Assembly: GCA_017561285.1 (NCBI GenBank)
Contig: JAFZDG010000314.1
Location: 1 to 30,306 of the forward strand
Reading direction: 5' to 3'
Source of the DNA: Bacteroidaceae bacterium
GTDB taxonomy: Bacteria > Bacteroidota > Bacteroidia > Bacteroidales > Barnesiellaceae_A
Length of the DNA stretch: 30,306 nt
The position numbers were made by a program, and so were the translations under genes. Positions 15,745-23,278 of this stretch are shown here, piece after piece; the stretch's first letter is position 1; the number at the start of each line of letters is the position of its first letter. The notes below the pieces were generated by a model. It was not told the DNA's origin, did not search any database, and worked only from the letters and a program-made list of their open reading frames with translations.

Positions 15745-15809
15745 TTTACATTTCATCCTACAAGGCGCAAAAATATTTAAAAATATCACAATATAGACCA
15801 AAATGTAAA
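15745..15809. promoter_or_regulatory. widely spaced inverted repeat in the regulator/lipoprotein divergent region
   Basis: TTTACATTT (15745-15753) and AAATGTAAA (15801-15809) are perfect inverted 9-mers 47 bp apart, in the 327-nt region between the divergent regulator and lipoprotein genes. The right copy ends 8 bp before the likely -33 box of the lipoprotein promoter, a position that suits an AraC-type activator. The A/T richness makes chance occurrence possible. Apart from this repeat and the two promoters, nothing else is seen in the gap. Confidence 0.35.
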
Positions 15810-15817
15810 CAACGGTA

Positions 15818-15850
15818 TTTAGGACACACCGCATAATTTGCATAGTTTTG
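15818..15850 (+). promoter_or_regulatory. promoter of the surface lipoprotein gene
   Basis: TTTA (15818-15821), 21 bp, TAGTTTTG (15843-15850). The -7 box matches the consensus and the -33 box has one mismatch. The leader of about 85 nt ends in the A-rich repeat ACTAATAAAAAA before the ATG. Confidence 0.55.
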
Positions 15851-15940
15851 CAATAGGCAACATATGCCAACAGATACAGACATAATAAAAATATAGAGTT
15901 AACCTAATTACTAATAAAAAAACTAATAAAAAAACGCATT

Positions 15941-17872
15941 ATGAAAAGAATCAAATCTTTGATGACCTATGCCATCATCTTAATGGTTGCTATTTTTACA
16001 GGTTGTATTGAAAAAGAACCGATTCCCAACCCTTCGGTATCAATCACAAAAATAGATGCTGATGCCACATCTATAACGGTGAAAGTGCAACCAACCAACG
16101 CTACCGAGTGCTATGTTTCGTATATCATCAAGGGCGAGAACGAGCTCGATGCGGCAAGTGTTATAGCCAACGGCTCGAAGATATCGGCTGTAGAGGCTAC
16201 AGAGTACAAAATCGATAGCCTGACAGCACAAACTACCTATGTTGTCTATGCCGCTGTTCGCGTTGAAAACAAAACAGCTGTTTCATCTCTCGAAGTCACA
16301 ACTGCTGAGAATGCCGATACCCCCGATAAGGTAGAGTTTGAAGTTTCGTTTGTTGTTGATCCTTCGGCTGTAAATATCACTGTTAAGCCACAAGACACAA
16401 CGAAGCCCTACTTCTATTACATTATGGAAAAGAAAGTCTATGACGAAACATACGAAGGTAATGCGGCTCTCGCAGCGCAAAGCGACATCAATATTATTAT
16501 CAACGAGTACCTTGAATTTGCAGGCGGAACACCCGCCGAAGCACTTTCTCTGATGCTTCTTACCGGTGAGAGTACATCATCTTTCCCGGTATATGGCAAT
16601 CGTCAGTATATATGCTACGTATGCTATACCGATCCCCAAGATGGTAAAGTAATCGGTGATGTTGAGGTATATGAATTTGCAGGTCCCGAAGTTGCACCAT
16701 CAAGCAATACCTTTACAATAGAAGTGTTGAGCACCACATTCCGTTCTATCGAGTATGCCATTACACCTTCTAACGACGACACATACTCATACTCTCTCAT
16801 CACCAAAGAGCAGTTCGACCAACAACCTGTCGAAAAATATATTGCCAATATGATGGCTGTTAATGGTATGTTTATGCCTTATACCAATGGCTATTTCAGC
16901 CGTCTTGAAGAGTATCTTTTGTCTGATACCGAATATGTATTGATTGTATTTGGTTATAGTGCCGGTGTATGCACTACCGAACCCACTGTACAAATAATCA
17001 AAACCAATCCTCAAGGTGACGCCTCGCAATGCAGCTTTGAAATCAATGCCCAAGCTCTCAACCGTTATACCTTGAGCTACGAAGTAATTCCCTCTGACGA
17101 GAATGTTATTTATTACTACGATGTATGTCTTGGTGACGAAACAGCCGATGGTATTAAGAATATGCTTGACGCAGCTATCGATGAGCAAATATCAATGGGA
17201 TGGCTCTCAAATCGTGCCGAATACTTCTCTATTTGGGCTACTTATGGCACAGCAAACGACCAGACTCTTATGAGACCTTACGATGGAGGTTACAAGGCTT
17301 ATGCTGTAGCTATTGACTCTAAGACCGGCGAATATGCCGGCGAATTCTACTTCAGCGATGTATGTTATATGCCTGAGTTTACTGCTTCAAATATTACTGT
17401 AAATTGTAATATCGATAAATATTTTGATGGTAACGACTTGGCTCAAATACTGCCTATGTTCTATGCCGGATGGGGCGAAGAGCTTACTTTCTTCACACCC
17501 GAATTTACATTTGAAAATGGTGAGCCTGTGAGCTACTACTATCAAATATACCAATACGATCCTGCATACGAAGATCTTGTTACCTATAACGAGGACTGGG
17601 CAATACCCGCATTGTTAGAAGGCGGTTATAATTATCCCGGTATGGAGTTGAGTATGCCTTGGGGCGCTACCGGATATATTATGTGCGTAGCATTGGATAG
17701 CGAAGGCAACTTCAGCAACGTATATCGTCAGAAAGTTGAATTTGATCGCGAAAATGCAGCTCCCGCCGAGGAACACCCCTACTATTCACCCGAAGCTCAA
17801 CAAGCAAAACAAATGAATGTAGCAGGTAAAGACAAAAATCAACGTACCAAAATCTCTACCATTCGCAGATAA
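15941..17872 (+). CDS. surface lipoprotein with fn3-like repeats, function unknown
   Basis: 643 residues. The N-terminus MKRIKSLMTYAIILMVAIFTGC is a signal peptide with lipobox, C22 being the lipidated residue, and it is followed by IEKEP; acidic residues right after the cysteine are typical of Bacteroidetes lipoproteins exported to the cell surface. Residues about 30-125 look like an fn3-type beta sandwich (SITVKVQPTNATECYVSYII ... YVVYAAVRVENKTAVSSLEV); similar repeats follow near 130-230 and 250-350. The rest is rich in aromatic and acidic residues. No SusD, protease or glycosidase motif is visible. It is transcribed away from the TPR/AraC regulator and may be controlled by it. The function is not known. 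Confidence 0.8.
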   Translation: MKRIKSLMTYAIILMVAIFTGCIEKEPIPNPSVSITKIDADATSITVKVQPTNATECYVSYIIKGENELDAASVIANGSKISAVEATEYKIDSLTAQTTYVVYAAVRVENKTAVSSLEVTTAENADTPDKVEFEVSFVVDPSAVNITVKPQDTTKPYFYYIMEKKVYDETYEGNAALAAQSDINIIINEYLEFAGGTPAEALSLMLLTGESTSSFPVYGNRQYICYVCYTDPQDGKVIGDVEVYEFAGPEVAPSSNTFTIEVLSTTFRSIEYAITPSNDDTYSYSLITKEQFDQQPVEKYIANMMAVNGMFMPYTNGYFSRLEEYLLSDTEYVLIVFGYSAGVCTTEPTVQIIKTNPQGDASQCSFEINAQALNRYTLSYEVIPSDENVIYYYDVCLGDETADGIKNMLDAAIDEQISMGWLSNRAEYFSIWATYGTANDQTLMRPYDGGYKAYAVAIDSKTGEYAGEFYFSDVCYMPEFTASNITVNCNIDKYFDGNDLAQILPMFYAGWGEELTFFTPEFTFENGEPVSYYYQIYQYDPAYEDLVTYNEDWAIPALLEGGYNYPGMELSMPWGATGYIMCVALDSEGNFSNVYRQKVEFDRENAAPAEEHPYYSPEAQQAKQMNVAGKDKNQRTKISTIRR

Positions 17873-17895
17873 ACGACACTGATATTTGCATCACA

Positions 17896-17934
17896 AACAG
17901 CCCCGTTGCACAAATGTTGCTCAACGGGGCTGTT
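17896..17934 (+). terminator. hairpin after the lipoprotein gene
   Basis: AACAGCCCCGTTG (17896-17908) pairs perfectly with CAACGGGGCTGTT (17922-17934), 13 bp. The T run after it is poor (TTATACTATG), so termination is inferred mainly from stem strength and position 23 nt after the stop. Confidence 0.7.
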
Positions 17935-18023
17935 ATACTATGAATAAGGCAATTATACATTATTAATATGGGTATGGCAAATAAAAGAAGTTCCGTCTCA
18001 ACTAATTCAATGCAAAAGATAGC

Positions 18024-18031
18024 TATTTTTG
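18024..18031 (+). promoter_or_regulatory. possible -7 box for the small exported protein gene
   Basis: TATTTTTG fits TAnnTTTG and lies 38 nt before the ATG at 18070. No -33 TTTG is seen at the usual spacing. Confidence 0.35.
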
Positions 18032-18069
18032 TAAAATGAATTGATAACCATACAAGAAAGCCCAAAGAA

Positions 18070-18816
18070 ATGAAACATAAGAAGTATATAGTGTCGAGTT
18101 TTATACTCGTTGTACTCTTAGTATTATGCTATAGTTTTTATGACCAAGAAGAAATAACAGTCAAAAAAGAAAAAGAAAAAGAAGATATAGTATATGTTGA
18201 GCGAGTAGATAGCGTTGGATTGGTAATTTTGTATCCCCAATTTTCGACCATCGACTTGGTGTGCGATACAATGCCATCTAAGGAAGATGCCTCTGTAATT
18301 CTGGTTGCCGAGGCCGCCTATACGGGCGAGTGTATTAAGCAATTTAAGCACTCCAATATATCGGGCGACCACGTAAGTCGGGGTGTGTTGTATCGAGGGT
18401 ACAAAAGCCGGCGCAATACAGGGGCATTTGTGTATTATAATGATGCGTGGAAATTTTGCGAGCAACCTTATCGCAATGAATTGGATTCGGCCGCTCACTA
18501 TGGTGGTGCAGGATTTGCTCAAGAGCTGATTGTAAAGAACAGCAAACTCATGGATACTCCGCGAAAGGATGGCAGCAAGAATTGTTTCAGGGCTTTGTGC
18601 GAACATTCGAGTCGTCTTTGCATCATTGAGTCAGATTCAATAATAACCTTTGGCGAATTCAAAAACAGACTGATGAATTATGGCGTAGCCAATGCAATAT
18701 ATCTCGATATGGGGGCAGGTTGGAGCTATGCGTGGTATCGTACACCATCGAGTATTATAGAACTGAAACCTCATAGGCACGACTATTGTACCAATTGGGT
18801 TACATTCTATAAGTAG
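18070..18816 (+). CDS. exported protein, possibly of the NAGPA/DUF2233 phosphodiester glycosidase family
   Basis: 248 residues. A short basic N-terminus and a hydrophobic stretch (residues 7-23, YIVSSFILVVLLVLCYS) indicate a signal anchor or signal peptide, followed by a highly charged linker of Lys and Glu. The body has an order that recalls phosphodiester glycosidase domains: an early AEAAYTGEC (cf. the family's N-G-x-F start), a middle segment, CFRALCEHSSRLCIIESDSIITFGEFKNRL, then AIYLDMGAGWSYAWY, which resembles the family's NLDGGGSS-type signature. The match is by pattern only and several expected glycines differ, so the family call is tentative. The gene is alone, convergent with typA. 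If the call is wrong this is an unrecognised exported protein. Confidence 0.5.
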   Translation: MKHKKYIVSSFILVVLLVLCYSFYDQEEITVKKEKEKEDIVYVERVDSVGLVILYPQFSTIDLVCDTMPSKEDASVILVAEAAYTGECIKQFKHSNISGDHVSRGVLYRGYKSRRNTGAFVYYNDAWKFCEQPYRNELDSAAHYGGAGFAQELIVKNSKLMDTPRKDGSKNCFRALCEHSSRLCIIESDSIITFGEFKNRLMNYGVANAIYLDMGAGWSYAWYRTPSSIIELKPHRHDYCTNWVTFYK

Positions 18817-18854
18817 CACAGAGTCGTAAAACATCAAAAACGAACAAAATAAGA

Positions 18855-18887
18855 AGAGAGACTTTCCGGGCTTGGGAAAATCTCTCT
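18855..18887. terminator. bidirectional terminator between the small exported protein gene and typA
   Basis: AGAGAGA (18855-18861) pairs with TCTCTCT (18881-18887), and TTTCC inside pairs with GGAAA. It sits between two convergent stop codons; the minus strand continues with TTCTTATTTTG. Confidence 0.75.
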
Positions 18888-18913
18888 TTGTATGATTGCT
18901 GTTATAAAGGGTA

Positions 18914-20713
18914 TTACACCTTATTGGCACGCTTGCGCTCAATTTCGTCGAGGATGATTTTGCGCAGACGTATGTGATGGGGTGTTACCTCTACATACTC
19001 ATCTTCTTTGATATATTCGAGAGCTTCTTCGAGGCTAAACACTACAGGGGGTATGAGTTTTACCTTGTCGTCAGAACCGGAAGCACGCATATTGGTGAGT
19101 TTCTTCGATTTGGTAACGTTCACCACAATATCGTTATCTTTGGCATTCTCGCCTACCACTTGTCCGGCATATACCTCCTCTTGAGGGAAGATGAAGAATC
19201 GGCCACGATCTTGCAACTTATCGATAGCATAGGCATAGGCTGTACCGGCCTCCATAGCGATGAGCGATCCATTGGTACGGCGGTCTATTTCGCCCTTCCA
19301 GGGTTGGTATTCGTGGAAACGGTGTGCCATAATGGCCTCACCGGCCGAAGCTGTAAGCACATTGTTGCGAAGACCAATTATACCACGAGAGGGAATATAA
19401 AACTCCAAGTGGATGCGGTCGTTTTGTGTAGTCATCGAAATCATCTCACCCTTGCGGCGTGTTACCATATCGATGATTTTGCTCGAATACTCTTCGGGCA
19501 AGTTGACCGTAAGCAACTCGATAGGCTCACACTTCACACCATCTATCTCTTTGATGATAACTTGAGGTTGGCCCACTTGCAACTCGTAGCCCTCGCGGCG
19601 CATTGTCTCTATCAGCACCGACAAGTGCAATACACCTCGACCATATACGCTCCACACATCTTCATTTTCGTTTTTCTCTACGCGCAGGGCAAGGTTTTTG
19701 TCCAACTCACGTGTCAAACGATCGGCTATGTGACGCGATGTAACATACTTACCATCTTTACCAAAGAAAGGCGAGTCGTTGATGGTAAAAGTCATAGACA
19801 TAGTAGGCTCATCGATGGCAATACGCTCAAGAGGCTCGGGGTTGAGTACATCAGTGATGGTGTCGCCAATCTCAAAACCTTCCAAACCTACGATGGCACA
19901 AATATCGCCCGAGCCTACGCGGTCGGTCTTGGTACGTGTCATACCTTCAAATATATCGAGTTCTTTGATGCGTTGTTTCACGATAGAGCCATCGCGCTTG
20001 CACAAAGCCACCTCCATACCCTCACGCAACTCGCCACGATGCACACGACCTACTGCAATACGACCTACATACGATGAGTAGTCGAGCGAAGTGATAAGCA
20101 TCTGGGGAGTTCCCTCAAGATATTGAGGCTCGGGGATATGCTCGATAATAGCTTCGAGAAGCGGCTGAATGCTATCGGTAGGAGTGTGCCAATCGGTACT
20201 CATCCAACCTTGCTTGGCCGAGCCATAGATGGTGGGGAAATCGAGTTGCTCCTCGGTAGCATCAAGGCTGAACATAAGGTCGAGCACCATATCTTGCACC
20301 TCATCGGGACGACAATTGGGTTTATCAACCTTGTTGATAACCACAACCGGCTTCAGTCCCATTTCAATAGCTTTTTGCAACACGAAACGTGTTTGAGGCA
20401 TCGGACCTTCAAAGGCATCAACAAGCAAGAGACAGCCATCGGCCATATTGAGCACACGCTCTACCTCACCACCGAAGTCGGCGTGTCCCGGGGTATCGAT
20501 AATATTTATTTTATAATCTTTATACTGGATAGAAACATTCTTAGACAAGATCGTAATACCTCGCTCACGCTCAAGGTCGTTGTTATCGAGAATCAACTCG
20601 CCGGTATTTTGGTTCTCGCGAAAGAGATTTCCGGCCAACAACATCTTATCGACCAGCGTAGTTTTACCGTGGTCAACGTGAGCAATAATGGCAATGTTTC
20701 TAATTTTTTGCAT
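18914..20713 (-). CDS. typA: ribosome-associated GTPase TypA/BipA
   Basis: 599 residues, the normal length. TypA is a translational GTPase that binds the 70S ribosome and helps 50S assembly and stress adaptation. The GTPase domain shows G1 AHVDHGKT (11-18), G2 RGITI (51-55), G3 DTPGH (73-77) and G4 NKVD (127-130). EF-G-like domains II, III and V follow, and the C-terminal domain specific to TypA is present (MAHRFHEYQPWKGEI, TNGSLIAMEAGTAYAYAIDKLQDRGRFFI in part). It is transcribed alone from a divergent promoter region shared with the CotH-like gene. Confidence 0.97.
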   Translation of the reverse strand: MQKIRNIAIIAHVDHGKTTLVDKMLLAGNLFRENQNTGELILDNNDLERERGITILSKNVSIQYKDYKINIIDTPGHADFGGEVERVLNMADGCLLLVDAFEGPMPQTRFVLQKAIEMGLKPVVVINKVDKPNCRPDEVQDMVLDLMFSLDATEEQLDFPTIYGSAKQGWMSTDWHTPTDSIQPLLEAIIEHIPEPQYLEGTPQMLITSLDYSSYVGRIAVGRVHRGELREGMEVALCKRDGSIVKQRIKELDIFEGMTRTKTDRVGSGDICAIVGLEGFEIGDTITDVLNPEPLERIAIDEPTMSMTFTINDSPFFGKDGKYVTSRHIADRLTRELDKNLALRVEKNENEDVWSVYGRGVLHLSVLIETMRREGYELQVGQPQVIIKEIDGVKCEPIELLTVNLPEEYSSKIIDMVTRRKGEMISMTTQNDRIHLEFYIPSRGIIGLRNNVLTASAGEAIMAHRFHEYQPWKGEIDRRTNGSLIAMEAGTAYAYAIDKLQDRGRFFIFPQEEVYAGQVVGENAKDNDIVVNVTKSKKLTNMRASGSDDKVKLIPPVVFSLEEALEYIKEDEYVEVTPHHIRLRKIILDEIERKRANKV

Positions 20714-20792
20714 ATCCTATTGAATTTTCAAACGTCTTATTTGCGGGCCATAGCTGTGATATAGCTTGTTACCCTCTGTAATTTTCGGGCGA

Positions 20793-20800
20793 CAAAGGTA
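20793..20800 (-). promoter_or_regulatory. predicted -7 box of typA
   Basis: Minus strand TACCTTTG is an exact consensus -7 box, giving a leader of about 70 nt. No TTTG is found at the -33 position. Confidence 0.6.
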
Positions 20801-20902
20801 CGAATTTTTATTGGAAAAGTCGTTGAGTACACATACAATTATGAATCACTTTTTTCAAAGCTTTACATAAGTTATAATGACTATACACAAAATACGACTC
20901 TG

Positions 20903-20938
20903 CTCGTTGCATATCTCACTCATTTATGAGTATCTTTG
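20903..20938 (+). repeat. possible degenerate copy of the palindromic promoter element
   Basis: CTCGTTGC (20903-20910), an ATAT segment, the perfect palindrome ACTCATTTATGAGT (20918-20931) and TATCTTTG (20931-20938) follow each other in the same order as in the full element just downstream. The base sequence is only loosely similar, so this is a tentative third copy. Confidence 0.35.
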
Positions 20939-20945
20939 AAGTTAC

Positions 20946-21022
20946 CTCGAAGATATTTTGCACTCGCTGCGAAAAATATCGAAGCAAGCTTCATATTTCT
21001 CGCTCGTTTATCTATATCTTTG
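20946..21022 (+). repeat. palindromic promoter element, copy 1 (upstream of the CotH-like gene)
   Basis: In order: GATATTTTGCA, CTCGCTGCGAAAAATATC, the hairpin GAAGC-AA-GCTTC (20981-20992), ATATTTCTCGCTCGTTTATC, then the -7 box TATCTTTG (21015-21022). A second copy with the same order and orientation relative to its gene lies upstream of dapB at 27253-27178. The long A/T arms around the central hairpin also pair. It occupies the 3' part of the 339-nt gap between typA and the CotH-like gene; the rest of that gap holds the typA promoter and the possible third copy. Confidence 0.65.
21015..21022 (+). promoter_or_regulatory. predicted -7 box of the CotH-like gene
   Basis: TATCTTTG fits TAnnTTTG and lies 30 nt before the chosen ATG at 21053. 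There is no exact TTTG at -33; CTTC (20989-20992) of the palindrome is at the matching place, where dapB has CTTTG. Confidence 0.5.
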
Positions 21023-21052
21023 TCGCGGTTTTCAATTTTATACTATAATTTT

Positions 21053-22801
21053 ATGTTATTACGTCACAAATTATCTTTTGCCATCATTCTACTTTTTATC
21101 GCCATACAAACATGGGCACAAGATATTACGTTCTCGGGTACAATACCCGTTATGTACATCAACACCGAGAACAAAGCTCCTATCACCTCGAAAGAAGATT
21201 ACCTTCAAGCCACTTATTACCTCGATCCTATGGGCATAGAGGGTGTTGAGGCCCTGGGCAGTGCCGATGCGCAACGTCCCCTTGAAATACGCGGAAGAGG
21301 CAATTGGACATGGAACGGCTTTGATAAGAAACCATACCGCATCAAGTTGGCCTCTAAAACAGCCATCTTGGGTATGAACAAGAGCAAACACTTTGCCCTT
21401 ATGGCCAATGCCGATGATGAGTTGTCGGGGTTACGCAATGCCGTAGGTTACCAATTGGCTCGTATGATTGGCTTACCCTGGACTCCGACCGACAAACCGG
21501 TAGAGGTGGTTCTCAATGGAGAGTATATAGGTATGTACATGCTCACCGAGACCATACGCGTTGATAGCTACCGAGTGGATATTGTGGAGCAAGCCGATGA
21601 GGAGACCGATGCCACAGCCATTACCGGCGGCTGGCTTGTAGAGATAGACAACTACGACACAGATCCTCACGTGCGCATTACCGAGGGCAATGGTGAGCGT
21701 ATCATCTTTACCTACAAAACGCCCGAAGTGTTATCGGCCGAACAAGAAAACTACTTGCGCAGCCAAATGACTGCCATAGACAAAGCGATATACACCAAAG
21801 ACAAAAGCTCTACCACTTGGGAGGAATATATCGACCTCGACCGCTTGGTGCGCTTCTACATCGTGCAAGAGATACTCGACAATGCCGAGTCGTTTCATGG
21901 CAGTTGCTATATGCACCGTCAGTTGGGAAGTGACCAAAAGTGGATGTTTGGCCCTGTTTGGGACTTTGGCAACACATTCCGCCGCGGCTCAGGACTATTT
22001 ATTTACGAGTATCCGCCTTACGGACAAACTTGGATTGGCGAAATAGCTAAATTCCCTCGTTTCGAAGAGAAAGTAAAAGAGGTGTGGATTGAGTTCCGCG
22101 AAAACAACTTTGATGAGATATATACATTTATAGACAATTTTGTGGCCTCTTACGAAGCAGCCATACAAGCCGACGACCGACGTTGGCCCGATTACGGCAG
22201 CTCAAACGTGCAAAAAGATGGCACTACAATGAAAAACAACATACGAGAACGCGTTGATTTTCTTGTCAAACATTGGGGCGATGCCGAAAAAGCTCCCACA
22301 GAGACAAGTTATACCGTATATTTCAATCCCGAAGGAACCAATTGGAAGAATATATATGTATATAGCTGGGACTACAACGGCAGTGTAACCCAATTTTTGG
22401 GCGATTGGCCGGGAACCGTTACCACTAAAACAACTAACATCGATGGCGTAGATTATTACACCATCACATTCGATCCAGGCTACACACCCTACAGCCCCAT
22501 GATTATCTTTAACGATGGAAAAAGCGGTGTAGGCGAGCACCAAACCGAAGACCTCGTATTGGAGAACAATGCCATATACAACAAAAACGGCAAGATGGGA
22601 GTATATACCAATATCTCCACCCCTACAACCAATAGCCCGATGAGAGTAGAAAATCGCACAATATATGCCACAGGTCATATGGCTCTATACAATATGCAAG
22701 GCATTCTCGTGGCACAAGGCAAGGACAAAATCACAGCTCCTTGCGGGGGTATATATATCGTTATACACAACAACCAAGCTACCCGCGTAGGTCTGCAATA
22801 A
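21053..22801 (+). CDS. secreted CotH-kinase-like protein with CBM26 and T9SS sorting domain
   Basis: 582 residues from the ATG at 21053, chosen because a signal peptide begins there (MLLRHKLSFAIILLFIAIQTWAQ); an upstream in-frame TTG would add 39 residues that are really promoter DNA. Residues about 85-385 match CotH-type kinases: RGRGNWTW, KKPYRIKL, a segment GMNKSKHFALMAN, LRNAVGYQLARMIGLPWTP, GEYIGMYMLTETI and FGPVWDFGN with D304 at the conserved aspartate. Residues about 418-515 look like a CBM26-type starch-binding module (YFNPEGTNWKNIYVYSWD, GDWPG, IIFNDG). The C-terminus (about 528-582; MALYNMQGILVAQGK ... GGIYIVI) resembles a T9SS sorting domain. The target of any kinase activity is unknown. 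Confidence 0.85.
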   Translation: MLLRHKLSFAIILLFIAIQTWAQDITFSGTIPVMYINTENKAPITSKEDYLQATYYLDPMGIEGVEALGSADAQRPLEIRGRGNWTWNGFDKKPYRIKLASKTAILGMNKSKHFALMANADDELSGLRNAVGYQLARMIGLPWTPTDKPVEVVLNGEYIGMYMLTETIRVDSYRVDIVEQADEETDATAITGGWLVEIDNYDTDPHVRITEGNGERIIFTYKTPEVLSAEQENYLRSQMTAIDKAIYTKDKSSTTWEEYIDLDRLVRFYIVQEILDNAESFHGSCYMHRQLGSDQKWMFGPVWDFGNTFRRGSGLFIYEYPPYGQTWIGEIAKFPRFEEKVKEVWIEFRENNFDEIYTFIDNFVASYEAAIQADDRRWPDYGSSNVQKDGTTMKNNIRERVDFLVKHWGDAEKAPTETSYTVYFNPEGTNWKNIYVYSWDYNGSVTQFLGDWPGTVTTKTTNIDGVDYYTITFDPGYTPYSPMIIFNDGKSGVGEHQTEDLVLENNAIYNKNGKMGVYTNISTPTTNSPMRVENRTIYATGHMALYNMQGILVAQGKDKITAPCGGIYIVIHNNQATRVGLQ

Positions 22802-22874
22802 AACATATAGCTGCGTCAAAAAGCAGTCATACAACACAATAGCAAATTTAAAAATGAAAAAATTGAGCCAAACG

Positions 22875-22905
22875 TTTGCAGTTAAAAAAGAAATGCTTAC
22901 CTTTG
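22875..22905 (+). promoter_or_regulatory. promoter of rpsO
   Basis: TTTG (22875-22878), 19 bp, TACCTTTG (22898-22905): exact Bacteroidetes consensus, leader of about 40 nt, as expected for a strongly expressed ribosomal protein gene. Confidence 0.82.
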
Positions 22906-22948
22906 TGCGCTCAAAATATTTATATAACACAATTAAAAACTCAAGGAA

Positions 22949-23224
22949 ATGTATTTAACCACTGAGAAAAAACAGGAAATCTTTGAGAAATACGGAAAGT
23001 CTAATACTGATACTGGCTCACCCGAAGCACAGATTGCATTATTTTCATACCGTATTGCTCATTTGACTGAGCACCTCAAGTCAAATCACAAAGATTATAC
23101 CACTCAACGCGCTCTTAAAATGTTGGTAGGTAAACGTCGTCGTTTGTTGGATTATCTTATCCGCACCGACATCAACCGTTACCGTGCTATCATTGCTAAC
23201 AAAGAGCTTGGTATCCGTAAGTAA
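22949..23224 (+). CDS. rpsO: 30S ribosomal protein S15
   Basis: 91 residues, about the 89 usual for S15. It binds the 16S rRNA three-way junction of the central domain early in 30S assembly. Conserved segments are GSPEAQIALFSYRIAHLTEHLKSNHKDY (in part), the loop H-x-K-D-Y and the end GKRRRLLDYL. It is a single-gene transcript with consensus promoter and strong terminator; pnp, its neighbour in many bacteria, is not adjacent. Confidence 0.97.
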   Translation: MYLTTEKKQEIFEKYGKSNTDTGSPEAQIALFSYRIAHLTEHLKSNHKDYTTQRALKMLVGKRRRLLDYLIRTDINRYRAIIANKELGIRK

Positions 23225-23239
23225 GATACCGGTAAAGGT

Positions 23240-23278
23240 AAAAAAATAGGCGAACCCACGTGGCTCGCCTATTTTTTT
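23240..23278. terminator. bidirectional terminator shared by rpsO and wbqC
   Basis: AAAAAAATAGGCGA (23240-23253) pairs with TCGCCTATTTTTTT (23265-23278); the loop contains CCACGTGG. It ends inside the stop codon of the convergent WbqC gene, so the last codon of that gene forms part of the terminator. Confidence 0.92.

Noticed and set aside
18974..20764. Long plus-strand open frames opposite typA (367 and 213 codons)
   Set aside because: Antisense shadows of a full-length, highly conserved GTPase gene; no domain or start signal.
20936..21052. TTG start extending the CotH-like protein by 39 residues
   Set aside because: The stretch is the palindromic promoter element; the signal peptide begins at the ATG at 21053.
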